A DNA stretch of 64,000 nucleotides from NCBI RefSeq assembly GCF_964033635.1, contig NZ_OZ035533.1, positions 5,270,001 through 5,334,000 of the forward strand. The letters run 5' to 3'. The notes beneath the pieces were generated by a model. It had not been told where the DNA came from and did not search any database. It saw only the letters and a program-made list of their open reading frames with translations. This stretch comes from Chitinophaga sp. MM2321. GTDB taxonomy: Bacteria; Bacteroidota; Bacteroidia; Chitinophagales; Chitinophagaceae. The position numbers and the translations under genes are program-made. Numbering within the stretch: position 1 is the first letter of the stretch; each line of letters starts with the position of its first letter. Shown in pieces: positions 8,067-16,617 of the stretch.

Positions 8067-9467
8067 ATGGGAGATGAAAAAAAAATAGATGTCGCTGCAC
8101 ACGCTGCTGCATTTATTAACCAGGACGATATTCATGAACCGATGCATGATAAAAACCTGTGGGCAGCGCGCATGCGGCGCGATGATGCCGCCAGGGAAGT
8201 GCCCGAATGGGAAACATTGCGACAGCTGGCATCCCAGATTAAAGAACATACGCTTACCCACCTGGATCATTACCTGGAAATGTTTGAAACCAATGCCATT
8301 AAAAGAGGGGCAAAAATATACTGGGCCAGGGATGCAGCAGAACACAACCAACACGTGTGGGACATTCTACAACAAAAAAATATAACATCCGTTATTAAAA
8401 GTAAGTCGATGTTGCAGGAAGAATGTGGCATGACGGCCTTCCTCGAAAACCGTGGTATCACTGTAACAGAATCGGATCTGGGCGAACGTATCCAGCAACT
8501 GGACGATCAGCCTCCCAGTCATATTGTAATGCCGGCCATCCACAAAACACCCAAAGACGTTGCCGCCTTATTTGCCCGCACTATTGGTACCGATCCTGCT
8601 AATGAAGATCCCCATTACCTGAATGAGGCCATGCGCGACAATGCCCGCAAGAAATTTCTGAGCGCCGGCGCTGGTATGACAGGCGCCAACTTCGCCATAG
8701 CCGAAACCGGTAGCTTTGTTGTTTGTACCAATGAAGGGAATGCAGATATCGGTACTTCCGTACCACCCGTACACATCGCGAGTATAGGTATTGAAAAACT
8801 GTTGCCAAAAGTAACGGACCTTGGCATCTTCATCCGGTTGTTATCGCGCAGCGCGCTGGGCACACTGGCTACGCAATACACCTCACATTTCAGCGGGCCT
8901 AAAAAAGAGGGCGAGCTGCATATCATACTCACCGATAATGGCAGGAGCAAGCGGCTGGGCATGCCTGATTTCTGGTCTTCCCTCAAGTGCATCCGCTGCG
9001 GTGCATGCATGAATACCTGCCCTGTATACCGCCGTAGCGGCGGCCTTTCATATGGCGCTACGTATTCCGGTCCTATCGGAATCATACTCGATCCTACTTT
9101 CGATGAATCGAAGTATAGTGAGCTTCCCTATCATTCTTCGTTATGTGGCTCCTGTACGGAAGTATGTCCGGTGAAAATTGATATCAGTGATCAGATCCTG
9201 AAGTGGCGTAAAGTGATGGCAGCCAAAAAATATCTGCCCATTAACAGGCGGTTGGCTTTCGGTACTGCCGGTAAAATTTTTGAGCATCCGCAATTATTCC
9301 GCAATATAGAAGCGGCGGCCAGTGGCGCGATGCGCTTCACGCCGCATTTTCTGCTGTACAACAGGGTATTAAATCCGTGGGGGCGTCACCGTGAGTTGCC
9401 GCATTTTGCAAAGCAAACTTTCCGCGAATGGTATTTACAATATAAAACAAAAGATAATGGACAGTAA
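8067..9467 (+). CDS. lutB: LutB-type iron-sulfur protein of lactate oxidation
   Basis: This 466-residue protein has an N-terminal LUD domain (about 60-290, with the conserved GxTGANFAIAETGS stretch at 203-216). A ferredoxin-like region with two cysteine motifs follows: CIRCGACMNTCPV (Cys308, 311, 314, 318) and CGSCTEVCPVK (Cys360, 363, 367). It fits LutB, the electron-carrying subunit of the lactate oxidase complex. The last 11 bases overlap the start of lutC, which suggests translational coupling. Length is close to Bacillus LutB (about 475). Confidence 0.92.
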   Translation: MGDEKKIDVAAHAAAFINQDDIHEPMHDKNLWAARMRRDDAAREVPEWETLRQLASQIKEHTLTHLDHYLEMFETNAIKRGAKIYWARDAAEHNQHVWDILQQKNITSVIKSKSMLQEECGMTAFLENRGITVTESDLGERIQQLDDQPPSHIVMPAIHKTPKDVAALFARTIGTDPANEDPHYLNEAMRDNARKKFLSAGAGMTGANFAIAETGSFVVCTNEGNADIGTSVPPVHIASIGIEKLLPKVTDLGIFIRLLSRSALGTLATQYTSHFSGPKKEGELHIILTDNGRSKRLGMPDFWSSLKCIRCGACMNTCPVYRRSGGLSYGATYSGPIGIILDPTFDESKYSELPYHSSLCGSCTEVCPVKIDISDQILKWRKVMAAKKYLPINRRLAFGTAGKIFEHPQLFRNIEAAASGAMRFTPHFLLYNRVLNPWGRHRELPHFAKQTFREWYLQYKTKDNGQ

Positions 9468-10044
9468 TGCCCGCAACCAGGTATTGGCTGCTGTTCGCAG
9501 CCAACAGCCAACAGAAAAAGTAACCTATCCCGTTATTCCGGTGTTTACTACAACCATCACCGCATTATTACCGGCATTTGAAGAACGGTTAAAAGAAGCC
9601 GGCGGAGAAATTTTCCATCCCGCAGGAGCCGCAGCAGCACAGGATTTGCTGGCACAGCAATATCCTGACGCAAAAGTGATATGTTCTGCTGCCCCTGAAA
9701 TCAGGGGTAACCGTGATATTCATGCGGTTAAAAATCCGAATGAACTGGCAGATGTAGATGTAGGTGTTATCCGCGCCAGGTTTGGCGTTGCGGAAAACGG
9801 GATGGTATGGCTTACCCAGGAAGACCTTGTTCACAATGCGTTGGGATTTCTTTCCCAGCACCTGGTGATCCTACTCTCTCCTGCTGAAATAGTAACAGAT
9901 ATGTACGATGCATACTTACATGTACATCTCGAAGATACCGCGTATGGCTGTTTCATGATGGGACCTTCTGCTACCGCAGATATTGGGGCTGTGCTGGTAC
10001 ATGGCGCACAGGGCGCCAGAAGCCTGCGTGTATACCTGTTTTAA
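9457..10044 (+). CDS. lutC: LutC-type LUD-domain protein
   Basis: The 195-residue protein is a LUD (lactate utilization domain) protein: GVIRARFGVAENGMVWL and a C-terminal GPSATADIGAVLVHGAQG region are typical of LutC. The ATG at 9457 is preferred over an upstream in-frame ATG at 9391, because the earlier one would add 22 residues encoded entirely within lutB, and the shorter form matches the family start. It overlaps lutB by 11 bp and closes the operon; a stem-loop follows at 10079. Confidence 0.9.
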   Translation: MDSNARNQVLAAVRSQQPTEKVTYPVIPVFTTTITALLPAFEERLKEAGGEIFHPAGAAAAQDLLAQQYPDAKVICSAAPEIRGNRDIHAVKNPNELADVDVGVIRARFGVAENGMVWLTQEDLVHNALGFLSQHLVILLSPAEIVTDMYDAYLHVHLEDTAYGCFMMGPSATADIGAVLVHGAQGARSLRVYLF

Positions 10045-10078
10045 AATATCCTGCGTGCTTTAATACAGGCAACAAAAA

Positions 10079-10152
10079 ACCTGATTGAAATAGATAGATA
10101 CAAGTGGAAAACCATGGTTGGTCATCTCTTCTATCTACCAGATCAATCAGGT
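10079..10152. terminator. Bidirectional terminator between lutC and susD
   Basis: ACCTGATTGA (10079-10088) pairs with TCAATCAGGT (10143-10152), and TAGATAG (10091-10097) pairs with CTATCTA (10131-10137) inside it. This long stem sits between the convergent lutC and SusD genes. U-tracts are short, so Rho-independent efficiency is uncertain. Confidence 0.55.
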
Positions 10153-10179
10153 CAAATTCTTTAATCCTTCAATCCTGGT

Positions 10180-11607
10180 TTAGTACATATCAAACCACAC
10201 CTTCGTGGTTAGCAGATCCGCACCCTGGCGGGCTACGGCAGCTTTATAGTTATTACCGTTCAGTGCCTGTTCGCTGGATGGATAGGTGAAGCGCAAAGGC
10301 ATTTTACCATTTAAAGCACCGGTGTAAGCAGGCTTCAGTTGCGGGTAATCCAGTCTTCTCCATTCTGCAAATGCTTCCAGTCCTTCTCCGAAAAGGGCCA
10401 GCCACTTCTGTTCTCCGATAGACTTTTTATAGTTAGCAGCATTGTATGCTACCCCAGGTTGTGCGATATAAGCAATTACTTCCGTAGCAGGAATATCATA
10501 TTGTGCGAAAGAAGCAGTGATGGCTTTTTTGTAGTAATCAGCCGCATTGCCGCTGATCAGGTTGCGTTGTGCAGCTTCTGCCAGGATAAACTGTTGCTCG
10601 GCATAACTAAACAATACAGCCGGCGCCATGGTGGCAGTAAATACAGCACCTGCATCAACAGTTTTAGTGAAACCCAGCCTGGCCGCAGAATCAGTAGCCA
10701 ATCCGTTGGTTACACCAATGAACACATTGGTATCTTTTGCGGGTGCTACGTATATGCTTAACCGTGGGTCATTCAATGCGGTGAGTTTATCTACAATAGT
10801 TTTACTTGCGCGGTAATCGTTGCGGGTTTCGCGGTTACGTCCTACAGGATTCTGATTGGGAGAAGCCAGGTAGTTGAGCTGTACATCACCATCCTTATCT
10901 GTCAGCAGCAGGTTGCCGCCGGCAGCCACATCATCAAATACAGCTTTGGCAGCAGCGAAGTCGCGGTCTGCAATACGCAGGGCTATACGCAGGCGGAGAC
11001 CATTCGCAAACTTCTTCCATTTTTGTATATCACCATGCAACAGCACATCCCCTTGTATGGCAGTAGGGCCGGTAGCCTGATCCACCGCTGATTTCAGCTC
11101 TGCAAGAATACCGTTATAAACTACACGCTGGCTGTCATATACCGGTGTAAGATATTTTTCAATATTGGCGGTCTGTGTATAAGGCACATCCCCATAGAGA
11201 TCCGTCAGCACCTGGAAAATCCAGGAGCGCATAACAATAGCGGGGATTTTGTAGTTAGGGTTTTGCAGGCTGTCGCTCAATTGTGCGAGGGTAGTAAAAT
11301 CTTCTACACCCTGTGCATAAAAGTTACTCCATACATTTTGTATGCTGGTAGAAGCGGGTATATAACGATCGGGATCTGTATACTGGATCTTTGCCCAATA
11401 CTGGATGTAGAGCAATGAACTTTCCATCGAAGCATCTGTTCCCCAGTAGGTATCCACATTCGATTTTATGCCGTTACTCAGCAGGTAATCGGGTTCCAGG
11501 CTGGTGGGTTCATTCGGATTTTTGTTCACCCGCTCCAGATCTTTCTGGCAACCGGCCAGTAAGAGTGCAGTGAATAATATATAGCAAGGTATCAAGAACT
11601 TTTTCAT
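10180..11607 (-). CDS. SusD/RagB-like outer-membrane lipoprotein (SusD-like 2 type)
   Basis: The 475-residue protein has a lipoprotein signal (LLLAGCQKD, Cys20) and the N-terminal NPNEPTSLEPDYLL pattern of the SusD-like 2 subfamily (PF12771 type). Its C-terminal WRRLDYPQL and GALNGKMPLRFTYP motifs are also typical. SusD proteins sit on the cell surface as a lid on a SusC channel and capture the substrate. It follows the SusC gene by 13 bp on the same strand, so the two form one transport unit. No glycosidase, sulfatase or peptidase adjoins the pair and the ligand is unknown. The subfamily also serves non-sugar nutrients. Confidence 0.9.
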   Translation of the reverse strand: MKKFLIPCYILFTALLLAGCQKDLERVNKNPNEPTSLEPDYLLSNGIKSNVDTYWGTDASMESSLLYIQYWAKIQYTDPDRYIPASTSIQNVWSNFYAQGVEDFTTLAQLSDSLQNPNYKIPAIVMRSWIFQVLTDLYGDVPYTQTANIEKYLTPVYDSQRVVYNGILAELKSAVDQATGPTAIQGDVLLHGDIQKWKKFANGLRLRIALRIADRDFAAAKAVFDDVAAGGNLLLTDKDGDVQLNYLASPNQNPVGRNRETRNDYRASKTIVDKLTALNDPRLSIYVAPAKDTNVFIGVTNGLATDSAARLGFTKTVDAGAVFTATMAPAVLFSYAEQQFILAEAAQRNLISGNAADYYKKAITASFAQYDIPATEVIAYIAQPGVAYNAANYKKSIGEQKWLALFGEGLEAFAEWRRLDYPQLKPAYTGALNGKMPLRFTYPSSEQALNGNNYKAAVARQGADLLTTKVWFDMY

Positions 11608-11620
11608 ATCCGGTCAAAAA

Positions 11621-14600
11621 TTAAAATGAAACATTCAGGTTAAAGCCTATGCTGCGGGTAGTAGGTATCTGCAGGGTTTCAAGGCCCTGGCCATTACCGG
11701 TATTAAACGCAGTTTCAGGATCAATGTTAGGCACATTCTTTTGCAGGTATCCCAGGTTCCTGGCTACCAGCGCCACATTCACCGCTTGTAGTCCCCATCT
11801 GTTGATCAATGATTTAGGTAAGGCATAACCCAGTTTTACTTCACGCAGCTTAATGAAAGAAGCATCGTAAACGCTGCTTTCATTCACACTGCTGTTGTAT
11901 ACGCCTTTATAGTAGCTTGCTGCCGGCAGAATAGTGGTGTTCTTGCTTCCATCTCTGTTATATCCGTCGAAGATCATTCCATCATGTTTTACCACGGCGT
12001 TATTTGGTGCGGTAGCATTGTGATCAGCCAATTGAATATTCTTTCCGTTGTCTACATAGTAAGGCAGACCGCCATGCTCTTCATCTCTGCCGGGCAGGGA
12101 CGCTTCCAGTACGCCGGTGTAAATACCGGTGTAGTTGGTACCTGACCAGATAGAACCACCCTGTTTGGTGTCAATGAGGAAGCTCAGGCTGAAACCCTTG
12201 AAGGCAAAGCTGTTGGAGATACCACCTGTCCATTTCGGTGTATAGTAACCCAATACTTTTTTATTGGGATCAATAGCCGGTGTACCATCTCCATTCACGA
12301 TAATCCTGTTCTCTCCATCACGCAGAAAAGCCTTGCCATACAACGCGCCATACTTTTTACCCTTGCTGGCCAATACCTGGATATTACCGGAACTACCCAG
12401 TACATAATCATTCAGGAAACCTTCTCTATCCAGCTCTATAACTTTACTCACGTTACGTGCGTAGTTGATGTTTACATCCCAGCGGAAACCAGAGCGTGTA
12501 GTGATGGGCGTTAGTCCAAGCATTACTTCTACCCCGTGGTTATTAATCTCCCCTGCATTGAGCAGTTTTTTGAGATAGCCGGTAGTAGGACTTACATCCG
12601 CCAGTAATATCTGGTTGCGGCTATTAGAGTTATAGTAGGTAACATCCAGCCGTGCGCGGTTTTCGAAGAACCCGGCTTCTATACCTACCTCTGTTGAGGT
12701 AGTGATTTCCGGTTTGAGATCTTTTTTCAGGAACTTGTCAGATACCGTCAGTAAAGGATTTTCGCCGAATGGCTGGTTAAATGGATAGGTATTGATGAGC
12801 TGATAAGGATCGGTATCTTTACCTACCTGTGCCCATCCACCACGGAGCTTCAGTAATGTCAGTACATTGCTTTGAATATGCAAGGCATCTGAAAGTACCA
12901 GGCTTCCATTTATAGATGGATAGAAGTAAGCGTTGTTGCCACTTGGCAAAGTAGAGGACCAGTCGTTACGTGCAGTAACATTCACAAACGCATAGTTGCG
13001 GAATGCCAGTTGTGCTGATCCGAAAGCACTGTATACTTTTTGTTTGCTGAAGTAGCTGGTAGATAACAACGGATCACGGGAGTTATTCAGCGTATATACA
13101 TCTTTCACGGCCAGTTTGGGCGCCTGTTGGTAGTTCTGTTCAAACTGGTTGGTGCGGAGGTTTCCACCCGCCAGTACATCAATACTAAAATCGCTGCTGA
13201 GTTTTTTCTTTGCATTCAGTGTAAACTCGCCGTTGGTTTCTCCTACAGCATAATTATCTTCTGTATAAGAACCAAAAGGAGTACCGTTCGTATAATATGC
13301 TACTTTATATTTTCTTCTGTCCTGGTAATAGTCAGTACCTATACGCAGATTAGCCGTCAGCCAGTCCTGTATTTCGTAAGAAAGCCTGGCGTTACCAAAG
13401 AAGCGGTTACGCAACTGGCCTACTGTATTTTCATGCTGGATCCAGTATGGATTACTATAGTAGCTGTGGTTCCAGTTGTAGTCGGTACCATCTGCATTTT
13501 TATAGTCTTTCAGACGGCTAACATCTACCTGGCGGCCAAACCAGATGAACTGAAGGGTAACGCTGTTACCACGTTTGCCATCAATGCCGGGGAGATTATC
13601 CGCGCTGCTGCGTATATAATCCGCATAGGTGCTGAGTGTCAGCTTAGGGCTGATACGGAAAGTATTGCTGGCAGTAAATGTATTGCGGGTAATGCCGGTG
13701 TTGGGAAGGATACCTGTTTGTTTGGTATTGTTATAAGAAAAGCGGTAATCAATTTTTTCGTTGCTGCCACCTACGGACAATCCATTATTTAACGTATAGC
13801 CGCTCACGTAGAAATCTTTCACGTTATTCGGATGCGGTACAAAGGGTACGGCTTCGCCGTTGGAGAAGAATTGCGGAATGAGACGGCCATCCATCTTCGG
13901 TCCCCAGCTTTCGTCGGTACCATCGTTGATACCACCGCCTTTACCATCTTTATAGGAAAATTGTCCGCCGGCGCCTTGTCCGTATACATTCTGAAAATCG
14001 GGCAGGATCAATACATCTTCGAAAGTGGCGTTTGAATTAACGGTAATACCTAACCCGCCGTTGGTATCTTTTCCTGTTTTTGTTTTGATAAGAATCACAC
14101 CGTTAGAAGCTCTTGAGCCATACAATGCGGCAGCGTTAGGGCCTTTCAGTACGCTGATGGAAGCGATATCATCTGCATTCACATCGGCGATGGCATTGGC
14201 AAAGTCGCGGCCAGTGCCTATTCCGAGCTGACTGTTATCTACGGGAATACCATCCAGTATAAAAAGCGGCTGGTTATTTCCTGCGATAGACGTTTCACCG
14301 CGGATCACGATCCGGGAAGATCCGAGGTTGCCCTGGCTGTTGGTAACCTGTACCCCTGCTATCTTTCCGGACAATGCATTCACCAGGTTGGTTTCTTTTG
14401 CTTCCGTAATATCTTTCGATTTTAATTCCTGTACTGCATATCCCAATGATTTTTTTTCACGGGAGATGCCCAACGCGGTTACTACTACTTCCTGCAATTT
14501 GCTGTCACTGCTTTCCAGCGCGATATTGACAACACGATTATTATTAACTGCTACAAATGCTTGCTGGAAGCCGAGGAAAGAAACCTGTAATGTATCTGCC

Positions 14601-14803
14601 GAAGACGCGCTGATCACATACTTACCATCCGCATCCGCCTGCGTACCCTGGTTGGTACCTTTTATCCTTACTGTAGCGCCGGGAATCCTTTGTGCATCGC
14701 TGCGGGAAGTTACTACACCGCTCACACGGATTTCCTGGGCAATACTCTGCTGCAGCCACAGTAAGCCGGGCAGCAGGCATAAAAGCCTTTTCATGTATTT
14801 CAT
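11621..14803 (-). CDS. SusC/RagA TonB-linked outer-membrane transporter
   Basis: This 1060-residue protein has a signal peptide (about 1-22), a carboxypeptidase-like regulatory domain (about 27-105, with the GTNQGTQADADGKY pattern), a plug domain (GVQVTNSQGNLGSSRIVIRG and LFILDGIPVDN) and a long beta-barrel ending in FNLNVSF. The RagA/SusC signature LKGPNAAALYGSRASNGVILIKTK is present. There is no N-terminal STN domain, so unlike the second SusC here it is not expected to signal to an anti-sigma factor. The promoter at 14920-14949 and its overlapping palindrome point to control by a DNA-binding regulator. The ATG at 14803 is used; the ATG at codon 4 is an alternative start. Confidence 0.93.
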   Translation of the reverse strand: MKYMKRLLCLLPGLLWLQQSIAQEIRVSGVVTSRSDAQRIPGATVRIKGTNQGTQADADGKYVISASSADTLQVSFLGFQQAFVAVNNNRVVNIALESSDSKLQEVVVTALGISREKKSLGYAVQELKSKDITEAKETNLVNALSGKIAGVQVTNSQGNLGSSRIVIRGETSIAGNNQPLFILDGIPVDNSQLGIGTGRDFANAIADVNADDIASISVLKGPNAAALYGSRASNGVILIKTKTGKDTNGGLGITVNSNATFEDVLILPDFQNVYGQGAGGQFSYKDGKGGGINDGTDESWGPKMDGRLIPQFFSNGEAVPFVPHPNNVKDFYVSGYTLNNGLSVGGSNEKIDYRFSYNNTKQTGILPNTGITRNTFTASNTFRISPKLTLSTYADYIRSSADNLPGIDGKRGNSVTLQFIWFGRQVDVSRLKDYKNADGTDYNWNHSYYSNPYWIQHENTVGQLRNRFFGNARLSYEIQDWLTANLRIGTDYYQDRRKYKVAYYTNGTPFGSYTEDNYAVGETNGEFTLNAKKKLSSDFSIDVLAGGNLRTNQFEQNYQQAPKLAVKDVYTLNNSRDPLLSTSYFSKQKVYSAFGSAQLAFRNYAFVNVTARNDWSSTLPSGNNAYFYPSINGSLVLSDALHIQSNVLTLLKLRGGWAQVGKDTDPYQLINTYPFNQPFGENPLLTVSDKFLKKDLKPEITTSTEVGIEAGFFENRARLDVTYYNSNSRNQILLADVSPTTGYLKKLLNAGEINNHGVEVMLGLTPITTRSGFRWDVNINYARNVSKVIELDREGFLNDYVLGSSGNIQVLASKGKKYGALYGKAFLRDGENRIIVNGDGTPAIDPNKKVLGYYTPKWTGGISNSFAFKGFSLSFLIDTKQGGSIWSGTNYTGIYTGVLEASLPGRDEEHGGLPYYVDNGKNIQLADHNATAPNNAVVKHDGMIFDGYNRDGSKNTTILPAASYYKGVYNSSVNESSVYDASFIKLREVKLGYALPKSLINRWGLQAVNVALVARNLGYLQKNVPNIDPETAFNTGNGQGLETLQIPTTRSIGFNLNVSF

Positions 14804-14919
14804 GCTTTGTTGTTAATTTATTGCTAGTGCTGGTTGATGCGGATGATGGCCTTTTTCCGTTGCCCCAGGCTGGTTGTTATACCCGGTTATTGATGGGTAT
14901 TTGACTACCGATCAGGATG

Positions 14920-14962
14920 CAAAAGTATGACACAATTATTAATCTACAAAATTCATAGACTA
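14920..14962 (-). promoter_or_regulatory. SusC promoter with overlapping palindromic operator
   Basis: On the minus strand TTG (14947-14949), a 19-nt spacer and TACTTTTG (14920-14927) match the Bacteroidota -33/-7 promoter exactly. The sequence TAGTCTA-N8-GTAGA (14943-14962) overlaps the -33 box, in the position of a repressor site or activator contact. It is the same motif as at 3001-3021. The 5' leader to the SusC ATG is about 115 nt. Confidence 0.65.
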
Positions 14963-14970
14963 GATATAGT

Positions 14971-15018
14971 AAAAAAATCTCCCATCATCCGTATTATAAG
15001 GAACGGATAATGGGAGAT
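14971..15018 (-). terminator. Intrinsic terminator of the 15.1-15.4 kb gene
   Basis: Two 16-bp arms (14977-14992 and 15003-15018) pair with a single mismatch around a 10-nt loop. On the minus strand the stem is followed directly by a run of T residues (complement of 14971-14977). This is the clearest Rho-independent terminator in the window, and it separates the small secreted protein gene from the SusC promoter. Confidence 0.85.
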
Positions 15019-15052
15019 ATAAATAGCATTATTACATGCGCTTCCCGCAGTA

Positions 15053-15442
15053 CTATTGATTCAGTAGTTTTTTCAGGTCCGCCTTGCAGGACTCTACATT
15101 TTCCCAGATAAGTTTATCCTCGCATACGGTGCCTTTGTACTTGACGGAAACATTTGTTTTACGAAGAACAATCTGATAATACTCAGGGGCATCGGGTGAA
15201 TTTTCCCAGGTGATCTTCCCTTTTTCTTCGATTCCACCGGCCATTTTATCTTCAATGAGATCATTGACCTGTTTGTGCATATTGTCAGGAAAATCGTAGG
15301 CCACTTCACTTTTCACGAGGCAGGTGGTATCTGTTACCAACAGTTGTTCATTACTTTTTGCTGCAGCATTTTGCTGAGCGGCAGATAGCAGCAGACATCC
15401 TGCTACTATGAGCATTAACGGGAATTTTATCAAACGTTTCAT
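15053..15442 (-). CDS. Small secreted protein of unknown function
   Basis: The 129-residue protein starts with a clear signal peptide (MKRLIKFPLMLIVAGCLLLS, cleavage likely near residue 28). The mature part is hydrophilic with three cysteines (TTCLVK, GTVCED, ESCKAD), which might form a disulfide in the periplasm. I recognise no family. It stands alone as a single transcription unit with a strong terminator at 14971-15018. The Cys16 context is less like a lipobox than a normal hydrophobic core, so a soluble periplasmic protein is more likely than a lipoprotein. Confidence 0.7.
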   Translation of the reverse strand: MKRLIKFPLMLIVAGCLLLSAAQQNAAAKSNEQLLVTDTTCLVKSEVAYDFPDNMHKQVNDLIEDKMAGGIEEKGKITWENSPDAPEYYQIVLRKTNVSVKYKGTVCEDKLIWENVESCKADLKKLLNQ

Positions 15443-15569
15443 AGTAAGAGAAATTATTATAACGATGGAGAATAGATATATAACAAGTTGCTGTAAGGTT
15501 CGTCGATTTTGGTTTTTTATCTCCCTAACTTATTATTAATATAATCTATTTAACCCGTATTACAAAATA

Positions 15570-15587
15570 CCCGTCATAAATGGCGGG
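15570..15587 (-). terminator. Weak terminator after the amidase gene
   Basis: CCCGTCA and TGGCGGG pair (one G-T pair) around TAAA, 43 bases past the amidase stop on the minus strand. TATTTTG follows, a moderate U-tract. Confidence 0.4.
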
Positions 15588-15630
15588 AGATAATAGGGGT
15601 ATCTTCATCATAAAGTGTCTTACAAACAGG

Positions 15631-16464
15631 TCATTGATATTTTCTGAATACGTTGAAAAGAACCTTTTGGGCAGCCTCGGAGGAAGGTGCAATAGTGTCT
15701 TGTGGCATAAAATGCCGTTTAAAGGCCTGCAGGGCGGCGGTGCTGTCTTTTATATCATATCCGATGATCCGCAGCGCCTGCCATTTATCAAAAGATGCCG
15801 GTACGGCTGTGTTTGTAGTATCATCATACCACAAGCCAAATCCTTTCCGTGCCAGTTGTTGCCAGGGGAAATAAGCACTGGGGTCCACTTTGCGGCCGGG
15901 TGCAATATCGCCATGGCCCACAAAATTGGCCGCAGGAATGTTGTAGCGGTGTTGCAGGGTATCGAGCAGGATCATCAGGCTGTTGATCTGTGCAGGTTGA
16001 AAAGGCTCGAATCCGTTGTTGTCCAGCTCAATACCGATGGAAGAAGAGTTAATATCCGTAAGATTGCCCCATCTGGCAGCTCCTCCGTGCCAGGCACGGA
16101 GATAATCGTTGAGCATATGATGAATGGTGCCATCGCGGCAGATCACGTAATGGGCGCTTACCTGCGTGCGCTGCATGGTAAACGTTTTTAATGTTTGTTC
16201 ACATGAATTCTGTGCTGTATGATGAATAATTACCAGGTTTGGTTTGCGCAGGTTGAAGTTCACCGTACCTGCCCACCAGGCCGGCATTACACCAGCGTCT
16301 CCGGGCAAATCGCCCGGTTGCTCCCGCAGTACCTTTGCGTAGGTTTTGGCCTGTTGCCGGTACATTTTGTTGGTTTGTGCATACGGCGTGCGTGCGCAAT
16401 AGGTGTACAAACAGACGATCGCCGCGAGGCAGCAAAGCTTTACAAAGTGTTGAATAGTATTCAT
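15631..16464 (-). CDS. N-acetylmuramoyl-L-alanine amidase (Amidase_2 type)
   Basis: The 277-residue protein has an N-terminal hydrophobic signal, possibly a lipobox (YTYCA, Cys23), and one Amidase_2/PGRP zinc-amidase domain (about 72-205). Visible zinc ligands are the His81/His82 pair (VIIHHTA), His184 (VGHGDIAPG) and Asp194 (KVDPS), and Glu146 lies in IGIELDNN. The family cleaves the amide bond between muramic acid and the stem peptide and often works in peptidoglycan recycling or cell separation. It is divergent from the acyltransferase gene at 16618, and the two share a roughly 150-bp promoter region. Confidence 0.9.
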   Translation of the reverse strand: MNTIQHFVKLCCLAAIVCLYTYCARTPYAQTNKMYRQQAKTYAKVLREQPGDLPGDAGVMPAWWAGTVNFNLRKPNLVIIHHTAQNSCEQTLKTFTMQRTQVSAHYVICRDGTIHHMLNDYLRAWHGGAARWGNLTDINSSSIGIELDNNGFEPFQPAQINSLMILLDTLQHRYNIPAANFVGHGDIAPGRKVDPSAYFPWQQLARKGFGLWYDDTTNTAVPASFDKWQALRIIGYDIKDSTAALQAFKRHFMPQDTIAPSSEAAQKVLFNVFRKYQ

Positions 16465-16617
16465 CTGCAGGTGTTAAAGTTTACCAAACATACGGCGATA
16501 AAGATACTAAATGTACCGATCCACCGTTTTTTTAACAGGCACTATGAAAAGTGTCCGGTATCATATATATTTACGTTTTCATTAGTACTCTCCGGAGTAT
16601 CAAAAACCTATGCCATA

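Noticed and set aside
9391-9456. Upstream in-frame ATG for lutC.
   Set aside because: It would add 22 residues lying entirely within lutB; the ATG at 9457 gives the normal LutC start.
13127-13792. A 221-residue plus-strand frame inside the SusC gene.
   Set aside because: It lies antisense to well-conserved SusC barrel sequence and shows no family; it is a shadow of the real frame.
15580-16191. A 203-residue plus-strand frame inside the amidase gene.
   Set aside because: It is antisense to the amidase core that carries the zinc ligands; no family is seen.
16219-16617. N-terminal extension of the LpxL-type acyltransferase frame.
   Set aside because: It overlaps the opposite amidase gene and its translation matches nothing in the acyltransferase family; a TTG start at 16618 is more reasonable.
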